From contig CALGOB010000018.1 of assembly GCA_937958005.1 (NCBI GenBank), positions 1-33,257 of the forward strand: 33,257 bases of DNA, written 5' to 3'. A program made the position numbers and the translations under genes. Below are positions 26,326 through 33,257 of the stretch, one piece after another (the first letter of the stretch is position 1; every line of letters starts with the position of its first letter). The notes under the pieces were generated by a model. The model saw nothing but the letters and a program-made list of their open reading frames with translations, had not been told where the DNA came from and did not search any database. The DNA comes from an uncultured Cyclobacteriaceae bacterium. GTDB taxonomy: Bacteria; Bacteroidota; Bacteroidia; Cytophagales; Cyclobacteriaceae.

Positions 26326-27070
26326 AAGGATCATTGGTATTATTCCTGCTAGATATGCCTCAACCAGATTTCCTGGAAAACCTTTAGTTGATATTGCTGG
26401 AAAGTCTATGATCCAAAGGGTCTATGAGCAATCATCTAAAGCAAATCAACTTGATAAAGTGATAGTTGCTACAGATGATGACCGAATCTACAACGAAATC
26501 GTAAAATTTGGGGGGCATGTTATCATGACTTCCAGTGATCATCAGAATGGCACAGAACGTTGTCATGAGGTTGTTAAAAGTGTTGATGAAGTTTATGATT
26601 ATGCAATCAATATACAAGGAGATGAACCCTTTATCCAACCGGAAATGATTGATGCATTAGCTGATATTTTAGATGGACAAACTGAATTGGGAACATTAGT
26701 CAAAAAAGTTACTGATCCCACTTCATTGACAAACCCAAATACAATGAAAGTAGTCATCAATCACGCAGACGAAGCTTTATACTTCAGTAGAAACTGCATT
26801 CCATATGTCAGAGGCCATGATCCAAAGGAATGGTTAAATTTTCATGATTTCTATAAACACATTGGTATCTATGCGTATAGGATTGATATTCTAAAAAGAA
26901 TAGCCTTGCTAAAAACAGGAAAACTAGAAAAAGCTGAATCCTTAGAACAACTAAGGTGGTTAGAAAAAGGTTTCAAAATAAAAATTGCAAAAACAAAGCA
27001 CGAATCTCAAGGAATTGATACTCCTGAAGATCTATTGAGGCTTGAAAATTTATTAAAAAGTGAAAAGTAA
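26318..27070 (+). CDS. kdsB: 3-deoxy-manno-octulosonate cytidylyltransferase
   Basis: 250 residues, standard length. Activates Kdo as CMP-Kdo for lipopolysaccharide inner-core synthesis. The N-terminal CTP-binding signature IIPARYASTRFPGKPLVDI is intact, with VIMTSSDHQNGTERC, INIQGDEPFI, and HIGIYAYRIDIL later. The start ATG lies 8 bp inside nfeD; the next small gene overlaps the kdsB end by 11 bp. Confidence 0.97.
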   Translation: MCKRIIGIIPARYASTRFPGKPLVDIAGKSMIQRVYEQSSKANQLDKVIVATDDDRIYNEIVKFGGHVIMTSSDHQNGTERCHEVVKSVDEVYDYAINIQGDEPFIQPEMIDALADILDGQTELGTLVKKVTDPTSLTNPNTMKVVINHADEALYFSRNCIPYVRGHDPKEWLNFHDFYKHIGIYAYRIDILKRIALLKTGKLEKAESLEQLRWLEKGFKIKIAKTKHESQGIDTPEDLLRLENLLKSEK

Positions 27071-27245
27071 AGTATTATTAATAGTTTATTGGTTGTTTTT
27101 CATAGGTTCTCTATTAATATTTGGGATTGGATTGAGATATGAAGAATCAAAATTGGAGTTGACAGTCACTGCATTATGTTTATGGATAATCTCTTTTTTT
27201 ATTAATCGGTGGATCAAAAATGAAAATAAGAAGAAGGTCGAGTAG
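27060..27245 (+). CDS. Small two-segment membrane protein, GTG start
   Basis: 61 residues starting GTG within the end of kdsB and ending 26 bp inside the DUF3667 gene. Two hydrophobic segments (~5-23 and ~35-49), a short charged loop and a basic tail (KNENKKKVE). No family recognised. Double overlap makes translation coupling likely, but the gene rests on composition and context only. Confidence 0.55.
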   Translation: MKSKVLLIVYWLFFIGSLLIFGIGLRYEESKLELTVTALCLWIISFFINRWIKNENKKKVE

Positions 27246-28326
27246 ATGCCTTAATTGTGGAAGATCAATTGAAGAAATTTATAATTTCTGTCCTAATTGT
27301 GGTCAAGAAAATACAAACAGACATGTTTCTTTCAAAGCGCTAATAGGAGAGTTTTTTAACAATTACCTTTCATTTGATTCTAAATTTGGCAGGTCAATAG
27401 CTCCGTTTTTCTTTCGACCGGGCAAACTAACCACTGAATTCATCAACGGCCGAAGGGTAAATTATGCGAACCCAATTAGGTTATATTTAATTATTAGCTT
27501 ATTTCATTTCTTTGCATTAAACCAGTTCAATAATTATAAAAACACAAATGTTACTGAAAGAGGTGCTATTAATTTCAATTTTGATAGTGATCAATTCAAA
27601 AAAGAAATAGCAAAATTGGAATTGGACACTCTAGAAATAGATTTAGGAAACAATGAACGCATGGTATTGAACCAAGCATTAGACTCTGTTGAATTTTCTC
27701 TTTTTAAAAAAGCAGACAGTATTAAAAGTGAACGAGATCTAATTAAACTAATCCCAACTGATGGAAGTATTTGGCCATTTGAAAACAGAGCACAAATACT
27801 TACATTTTATGATTTAACTGATGAGTTAAATATAAGTAATGATAAGTTGTATGATTCATTACATGTATCTGATCTTTCATTTTTTAGAACAGCAGCAATT
27901 AAACAAACAATTAAACTTAGTAGGGCAACTATGAAGGAAATGATTTCCTTTTTTATTGAAAATTTACCCTTACTCATGTTTATTTTATTACCACTTTTTG
28001 CTTTGTTACTAAAACTACTTTATGTCAGAAGAAACAAATATTACATTATGCACCTGATCCATGCATTACACATACATTCACTTGCTTTCTTTCTACTGGG
28101 AATAACATCTATGATAGGCATATTTGCCAACCCTAAAGTAACTGGGATTTTATATATAATTTCAATGATCTTGATACTAGTTTATCAGTTTATATCATTC
28201 CTTAATGTGTATAAACAAAGCGTTCCTAAAACATTACTAAAATCCACAATCTATAATTTCCTGTATTTCTTCCTGTTAACTAATGGCATGGTGATACAGA
28301 TCCTTATTTCTCTTGCTTTATATTGA
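27220..28326 (+). CDS. DUF3667 domain membrane protein with zinc ribbon
   Basis: 368 residues. The N-terminal zinc ribbon has Cys10, Cys13, Cys24 and Cys27 (CLNCG ... CPNCGQEN), followed by the DUF3667 core: FKALIGEFFNNYLSFDSKF, FFFRPGKLTTEFINGRRV and NYANPIRLYLIISLFHFF. An acidic/Asp-rich insert precedes four or so C-terminal membrane segments. The family is common in Bacteroidota; function unknown. The stop overlaps the convergent hemL gene by 9 bp. Confidence 0.88.
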   Translation: MKIRRRSSRCLNCGRSIEEIYNFCPNCGQENTNRHVSFKALIGEFFNNYLSFDSKFGRSIAPFFFRPGKLTTEFINGRRVNYANPIRLYLIISLFHFFALNQFNNYKNTNVTERGAINFNFDSDQFKKEIAKLELDTLEIDLGNNERMVLNQALDSVEFSLFKKADSIKSERDLIKLIPTDGSIWPFENRAQILTFYDLTDELNISNDKLYDSLHVSDLSFFRTAAIKQTIKLSRATMKEMISFFIENLPLLMFILLPLFALLLKLLYVRRNKYYIMHLIHALHIHSLAFFLLGITSMIGIFANPKVTGILYIISMILILVYQFISFLNVYKQSVPKTLLKSTIYNFLYFFLLTNGMVIQILISLALY

Positions 28327-29622
28327 TTTTAATGCATTTAAATTAGCTTCTAAAAACAAGTCTATTTCACTTTGACCAATAGCTTCAGAAACAAATAATG
28401 TTTCAAACTGGGAAGGTGCTAAATAGACTCCAGTATCAAGCATTGCCCTAAAATACTTTCCAAATAGTTGAGTATCGCATTGTTTTGCAGTTTCAAAATC
28501 AACAACCTGCTGATCTGTGAAGAATAAGCTAAACATAGATCCTATTTGATTCATGGTATAGGGTAGACCAAGTGATTCCAAATTTTCTTTAATTCCAGCA
28601 ACCAAAGCGTTGGCACTTTTATTGATCGTCTCGTATACAGCTGGTCTTTCATTTAACTCTGTCAAAGTAGCAAATCCGGCAGCCATGGCTATAGGATTAC
28701 CAGACAAGGTACCTGCTTGATAAACAGGCCCCTGAGGAGAAACATAATCCATAATTTCAGTCTTACCACCATAAGCACCTACTGGCAGTCCCCCTCCTAT
28801 TATTTTACCTAAGGTTGTGAGGTCTGGTAATACATTTAGTAATTCCTGGGCACCTCCTTTTGATAAACGGAAACCCGTCATCACTTCATCAAAAACCAAC
28901 AACGTGCCATGTTCATCACATAGTTTACGCAAACCTTCTAAAAAGCCTTCTTTAGGAAGTACGCATCCCATGTTTCCCGCAACTGGCTCTACAATAATGG
29001 CTGCTACCTCCCCTTTATTCTTATAAAGTAAGTCACTTACATAGTCTAGGTTATTATAAGGAGCCAACAAGGTATCCTTAGCCGTTCCCTCTGTTACCCC
29101 TGGGCTATCAGGTTCTCCCATGGTGATCGCGCCACTACCAGCAGCTATCAAAAATGCATCCCCGTGCCCGTGATAACATCCTTCAAACTTGATGAATTTA
29201 TCTTTTCCCGTATATCCTCTAGCCACCCTAATAGCAGACATAGTAGCTTCAGTACCACTATTCACCATTCTTACTTTTTCAATAGACGGAACCATTGACG
29301 TAATCAGTTCAGCCATTGTTATTTCAATAGCTGTAGGTGCGCCAAAAGATAAAGAATGACTCACTGCCTTACTTACTGCCTCAGCAACTTTTTGATGACC
29401 ATGACCTAAAATCATGGGACCCCAACTATTAATCAACTCCAAATATCGATTACCATCTACATCAGTGACAAATGCACCATCAGCAGACTGAATAAAAAGT
29501 GGGTCTCCTCCCACAGCTTTGAATGCTCTAACCGGGGAATTCACCCCTCCCGGAATCGATCTCTTTGCTTTATCAAATAATGATTGACTAGTATTAGTAT
29601 TCGTTCTCACTCTGGTTAACAT
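28318..29622 (-). CDS. hemL: Glutamate-1-semialdehyde 2,1-aminomutase
   Basis: 434 residues, full length. PLP enzyme of the C5 pathway that isomerises glutamate-1-semialdehyde to 5-aminolevulinate for tetrapyrrole synthesis. The active-site lysine is Lys273 in LGKIIGGGLPVGAYGG; VFDEVMTGFRL, MVNSGTEATMSAIRVAR and FEGCYHGHGDAFL are family blocks. The ATG lies 29 bp inside the end of the upstream TPR/binding-protein gene, so it is the last gene of the guaA operon. Its 3' end overlaps the oppositely oriented DUF3667 gene by 9 bp. Confidence 0.97.
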   Translation of the reverse strand: MLTRVRTNTNTSQSLFDKAKRSIPGGVNSPVRAFKAVGGDPLFIQSADGAFVTDVDGNRYLELINSWGPMILGHGHQKVAEAVSKAVSHSLSFGAPTAIEITMAELITSMVPSIEKVRMVNSGTEATMSAIRVARGYTGKDKFIKFEGCYHGHGDAFLIAAGSGAITMGEPDSPGVTEGTAKDTLLAPYNNLDYVSDLLYKNKGEVAAIIVEPVAGNMGCVLPKEGFLEGLRKLCDEHGTLLVFDEVMTGFRLSKGGAQELLNVLPDLTTLGKIIGGGLPVGAYGGKTEIMDYVSPQGPVYQAGTLSGNPIAMAAGFATLTELNERPAVYETINKSANALVAGIKENLESLGLPYTMNQIGSMFSLFFTDQQVVDFETAKQCDTQLFGKYFRAMLDTGVYLAPSQFETLFVSEAIGQSEIDLFLEANLNALKSI

Positions 29623-31393
29623 TTTTTAATTGGGAATCAATTATTTTAACGACTGGCAGCACTTGATTATCTCGTTCTTTATTATACTGAAAGCCCTGTG
29701 ATATTTTACTTTTCACAAATTGACCTTTTCTAAATCCTTCCTGAAAATACTTTCCATTTTTATGCATTAAGGTACCAAAAGTGTACATCAAGTCATACCC
29801 TGTAAAATGTCCTTCTGATGGCAAACTTTTATATTGAGAAATAAAATCTTTTCTCAAGTTTTCATACTCACCTTGTCCAGGCGTAATTAAGCTAGGCATA
29901 ACGAAATTGACTTTATTCTCTTCAAATTGGCTGTAAGGAATAGCTTCTATCGTCAGCCAACTTCCTTGACCTATGATTTCTATTGTATCAGGCCTTTCAA
30001 TAATAGTTGTAATAAAATTAGAAGCTGCCAACCTAGATTTACTGGTTACAAAAATGTGTCCTACACTGTCGGGTAAAATTTTCAAAATTTCAGCATAGGT
30101 AACCACTGCCCCGTTCACTCTTTTAGTTTCAATACTTACATGCCTTAAACTGGATAAGGAATCTTCTAAATACTTAGATCTCAAAGGCAATTCATAAAAT
30201 GATTTAAGGGACTGTGCTTGTTCCTTTAAACTATCCATTTTCAAGCGTTCAAAAACGGGCACTTCGAATTCATATTTCTCTAGTTCATTTTTATAGGTAG
30301 CGGCTAATAAAGAATCTCTTTGCTCATAAAACACAAAAGCATTTTTATTTGAAAACGCCTTATTAGCATACTCAGCAAGCTTAATAGCTTGTGTTCGATC
30401 ACCAACATTATACAAAAATGAAAACGGATTATCCCCCATGGCCATTACATTAGTAGTTCTAGGACTGATCATGTTTATTTTATTTTCTTTTGAAAAGGCA
30501 TGAACTAACCTAAAAGGTCTTACAAACAGTGGACCTATAATTAAATCCATTCCTTTCATCTCATCATTACTAAGAATAGATTTTGTTGGGCCAGATTGAT
30601 TCCCTTTTGTATCATAGGGAAAAAGATTAATTGGCAGGCCTTCCCCTGCTAGCTGTTCTACCGCAAACTTAAGTCCTTCATATATATCCATGACTACTCT
30701 GTTACTTGCTACTCTATCGGCAGCTTCTAGGCTATCAAAACCAAACGGTAACAACACAGCAACGTTGTAAGAGTCCTTTAACTCATTCTTATAATCTAAG
30801 GCAAAATAATCTTCTTCTTTATAATTTAAATCATGGATAATGGCTAAAGCCTTAGACTCATAGGCATACAAACTATCCTTTAAAAGTAGCTGATCTAAGA
30901 TAATATTACCTATCAATTCATCTTTGCCATGGTCATTATAAACATCAAGCAAATCACTTATATCCAACTTACTTAAATAAACAGCTTTTAAATCTTGCCC
31001 TTTATCCTTCAGGGGCTTATTCCTTATTTTTCCCAAATAGGAATTTGCCCTTAGAAAATCATTCTTTTCAAAATAAGCAGATGCCAGCCAAAGATAGACC
31101 TCATCTTTTTGCTTAAAATCAGGATATTTGGTCAATAATTGTAACCACATATCTTTTGCTTCATCATACGCCTCTGATTTGTAAGCAGACAACCCAAAAT
31201 AGAAAGAGGAGAAAGCAGCAAATTTATTCTTAGGAGTTTCTATGGTTAGGGTTTTAAAAGCACCTTTCGCCAATTTAAACTCTTGGTTATTAAAAAGTCT
31301 TTTAGCTTCTAAATATTCAGCTTGAAAATTCTGAGCATTTAACCCTTGTAAAAAACCACCAATAAAGATTATTGAAATTAAAATTCTTATCAT
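29594..31393 (-). CDS. Periplasmic TPR plus ABC-type ligand-binding fold protein
   Basis: 599 residues. Signal peptide MIRILISIIFIGGFLQGLNA/Q. Residues ~22-170 are TPR-like helical repeats (tandem A-x-x-x-F units: YLEAKRLFNNQEFKLAKGAF, FYFGLSAYKSEAYDEAK). From ~205 it is a type 1 periplasmic-binding fold (YNVAVLLPFGFDS, YEGLKFAVEQL, IIGPLFVRP, and later GQGSWLTIEAIPYS). TPR followed by this fold recalls LpoA, the lipoprotein activator of PBP1A, though no lipobox Cys is present. Alternatively it is a solute-binding protein without a transporter. It starts 1 bp after guaA and overlaps hemL. Confidence 0.8.
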   Translation of the reverse strand: MIRILISIIFIGGFLQGLNAQNFQAEYLEAKRLFNNQEFKLAKGAFKTLTIETPKNKFAAFSSFYFGLSAYKSEAYDEAKDMWLQLLTKYPDFKQKDEVYLWLASAYFEKNDFLRANSYLGKIRNKPLKDKGQDLKAVYLSKLDISDLLDVYNDHGKDELIGNIILDQLLLKDSLYAYESKALAIIHDLNYKEEDYFALDYKNELKDSYNVAVLLPFGFDSLEAADRVASNRVVMDIYEGLKFAVEQLAGEGLPINLFPYDTKGNQSGPTKSILSNDEMKGMDLIIGPLFVRPFRLVHAFSKENKINMISPRTTNVMAMGDNPFSFLYNVGDRTQAIKLAEYANKAFSNKNAFVFYEQRDSLLAATYKNELEKYEFEVPVFERLKMDSLKEQAQSLKSFYELPLRSKYLEDSLSSLRHVSIETKRVNGAVVTYAEILKILPDSVGHIFVTSKSRLAASNFITTIIERPDTIEIIGQGSWLTIEAIPYSQFEENKVNFVMPSLITPGQGEYENLRKDFISQYKSLPSEGHFTGYDLMYTFGTLMHKNGKYFQEGFRKGQFVKSKISQGFQYNKERDNQVLPVVKIIDSQLKNVNQSENEY

Positions 31394-31394
31394 A

Positions 31395-32924
31395 CTATTC
31401 CCATTCTATAGTAGCAGGTGGTTTAGAAGAAATATCATAGACCACCCTATTTACACCTTTTACTCGATTAATGATATTATTAGAAATATCAGCCAGAAAA
31501 TCATAAGGTAAATGAACCCAGTCAGCAGTCATACCATCAAGGCTTGTCACTGCTCTCAATGCCACTACTTGCTCATAAGTCCTTTCATCCCCCATTACAC
31601 CTACGGATTGAACTGGTAACAATACAGAACCTGCTTGCCATACTTGATCATACAATCCGGCTTGTTTTAAACCTTCTATGAATATGAAATCAACTTCTTG
31701 CAGGATATTCACTTTTTCTGGAGTAATGTCTCCCAAAATTCTTATTCCTAGCCCTGGGCCAGGGAAAGGATGTCTACCTAAAATCTGAGGGTCTATTTCA
31801 AGTACTCTCCCCACATTTCTAACTTCATCCTTAAACAATGTATTTAAAGGTTCTACCACTTTCAGTTTCATCGTTTCAGGCAATCCCCCTACATTGTGAT
31901 GAGATTTAATAGTAGCAGATGGGCCTTTCACAGACACTGATTCTATGACATCAGGGTAAATAGTACCTTGTCCTAACCACTTAACATCTTCTATTTTATT
32001 GGCTTCTTTGTCAAACGTTTCTATAAAAACTCTACCTATCGCTTTTCTTTTTGCTTCTGGGTCACTTAAACCTTTTAAAGCATCATAGAAATCCTGTTTA
32101 GCATCTACTCCTTTTACATTGAGTCCCATGCCTTTATAAGAATCCAAAACACCTTCAAACTCATTCTTCCTCAGAAGACCATTGTCTACAAAAATACAAT
32201 ACAAGTTTTTGCCTATTGCTTTATGGATCAACGTTGCTGCTACTGAAGAATCTACTCCCCCAGACAATCCTAAAACAACTTTATCATTTCCTAATTTCTC
32301 TTTTAGCTCAGCTATGGTAGAATCAGCAAACTTATCAGAAGTCCATTCTTGATTACAGCCACAAACTTCTACAACAAAGTTACCAAGTAACTTTTTTCCT
32401 TGTTCAGTGTGTGTCACTTCAGGGTGAAATTGAATACCAAAAGTTGATTCATCCTCTATCTTGAAGGCCGCTACTTTTACTGACTCAGTGCTGGCTATCA
32501 CTTTAAACCCAGCAGGTAACTCTTTAATCGTATCACTATGGGACATCCACACCTGTGAATCTAAGTCAAGCCCTGCTGTTAAAGTATTCTTTTCAGGAAT
32601 AGCTTTTAAACGAGCCCTTCCATATTCTCTTATTTCTGATGGCAATACCTCACCACCAGATTTTTTAGCTAATAACTGGGCACCATAACAAATTCCAAGT
32701 AACGGCAATTTCTTTCTAAACAGATCAAGATCAAGATCTGGAGAATCATGATCACGTACTGAGCATGGCCCTCCTGATAAGATCACCCCTTTAATATCTG
32801 AGGTAATTTCAGGAATGTGATTATAAGGGTGAATTTCACAATAGATATTAAGCTCTCGCACCCTGCGTGCAATTAGCTGAGTATATTGTGATCCAAAATC
32901 CAGGATCAGTATCTTTTCCATCAT
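31395..32924 (-). CDS. guaA: GMP synthase (glutamine-hydrolysing)
   Basis: 509 residues, standard length. Converts XMP to GMP using glutamine and ATP. The N-terminal class I amidotransferase has Cys79 in GICYGAQ and His167/Glu169 in FHPEVTHTE. The ATP-pyrophosphatase P-loop SGGVDSS is at 221-227, and the C-terminal dimerisation domain ends KPPATIEWE. The two starts (Met1, Met2) are adjacent; either is acceptable. First gene of the guaA - TPR/PBP - hemL operon; the promoter immediately precedes it. Confidence 0.98.
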   Translation of the reverse strand: MMEKILILDFGSQYTQLIARRVRELNIYCEIHPYNHIPEITSDIKGVILSGGPCSVRDHDSPDLDLDLFRKKLPLLGICYGAQLLAKKSGGEVLPSEIREYGRARLKAIPEKNTLTAGLDLDSQVWMSHSDTIKELPAGFKVIASTESVKVAAFKIEDESTFGIQFHPEVTHTEQGKKLLGNFVVEVCGCNQEWTSDKFADSTIAELKEKLGNDKVVLGLSGGVDSSVAATLIHKAIGKNLYCIFVDNGLLRKNEFEGVLDSYKGMGLNVKGVDAKQDFYDALKGLSDPEAKRKAIGRVFIETFDKEANKIEDVKWLGQGTIYPDVIESVSVKGPSATIKSHHNVGGLPETMKLKVVEPLNTLFKDEVRNVGRVLEIDPQILGRHPFPGPGLGIRILGDITPEKVNILQEVDFIFIEGLKQAGLYDQVWQAGSVLLPVQSVGVMGDERTYEQVVALRAVTSLDGMTADWVHLPYDFLADISNNIINRVKGVNRVVYDISSKPPATIEWE

Positions 32925-32928
32925 GCCA

Positions 32929-32959
32929 CAAAAATAGTATCCTATTTGGCATTACCCAA
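32929..32959 (-). promoter_or_regulatory. guaA: Promoter of the guaA operon (Bacteroidota type)
   Basis: Minus-strand TTG (32959-32957), 20-bp spacer and TATTTTTG (32936-32929), a perfect consensus. The -7 box ends only 5 bp before the first ATG, which places the predicted start of transcription at or within the first codons. Confidence 0.65.
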
Positions 32960-33032
32960 CTTGCATTTAAATTAAATCACCAGTAAACATACATTTAGAA
33001 TATTAAGGCTACTTTTATCCTCTTTTCCAATC

Positions 33033-33147
33033 CAATGAACCAACCCCGACCCAAGGGTACGGGGTATCTATGGGCAATAATTTAATGATCGACTCAAGAG
33101 TCGGGGCGCCCGGCCTGGGGAATTAATATCCCTTAGGGATTAAAAAA
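33033..33147 (+). repeat. Interspersed ~100-bp repeat, copy C
   Basis: Identical to copy B from CAATGAACCAACCCCGACCC through GATCGACTCAAGAGTCGG, then carries about 12-14 extra GC-rich bases (GCGCCCGGCCTGG) before the common end GGAATTAATATCCCTTAGGG and ATTAAAAAA. All three hairpins of the repeat are preserved. It lies upstream of guaA, not at a gene end. Confidence 0.88.
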
Positions 33148-33257
33148 TGCAAAAGCAAAATACCAATCTATAATATTCAATTTTAATATACACACACAAA
33201 ACACAGTAGACACCAAATAATTACTTGAGTGACTTTATAAATTCATAAGTTGCTACT

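Larger units (their letters stand above)
32925..33257. other. Intergenic region at the right edge (333 bp)
   Basis: Holds the guaA promoter (32929-32959), plain AT-rich DNA, then interspersed repeat copy C. The last ~110 bp show only AT-rich DNA and a short CA-rich stretch (ACACACACAAAACACA); no gene is visible before the window ends. Confidence 0.6.

Overview
The window is AT-rich bacterial DNA from a member of the Bacteroidota, most likely the order Cytophagales. The evidence is a type IX secretion system (T9SS) cargo gene with a gliding-type C-terminal sorting domain next to a PorP/SprF-type gene, families largely confined to the phylum (DUF3822, TIGR02757, DUF3667), promoters of the TTG...TAnnTTTG type, and no obvious Shine-Dalgarno sequences. 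No tRNA, rRNA, CRISPR array, phage gene or transposase gene was seen.

Region 1 (1-11872) is one tightly packed plus-strand operon of surface and secretion genes. It holds a 5'-truncated giant repeat adhesin with a T9SS sorting domain, a PorP/SprF-like barrel fused to an OmpA domain, a second outer-membrane barrel, a 1059-residue secreted FN3 protein with a long Asp/Glu/Ser tract, and three small unrecognised membrane or exported proteins. Start and stop codons overlap (ATGA, TAATG) or lie 1-4 bp apart throughout.

Region 2 (11873-13547) has two small minus-strand membrane genes (DUF2752, TM2) and an 800-bp intergenic area rich in repeats. One copy of a roughly 100-bp interspersed repeat there is split by a small structured insertion with terminal inverted repeats and a 10-bp direct repeat. 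Two further copies lie at 20968 and 33033.

Region 3 (13548-24577) is mixed chromosomal housekeeping: a GH3-like adenylating enzyme, a GH113-like lipoprotein, YggS, DUF423, DUF1573, a NUDIX protein, a pilin-like protein with DUF3822 and coaD, a second NUDIX protein, pyrE, TIGR02757, and a LysM/double-psi-barrel protein.

Region 4 (24952-33257) has an nfeD - kdsB - small membrane protein - DUF3667 operon on the plus strand. It converges on a guaA - TPR/periplasmic-binding protein - hemL operon on the minus strand. The guaA promoter sits almost on the start codon. The most unusual material is the region 1 operon and the nested repeat near 13.2 kb.
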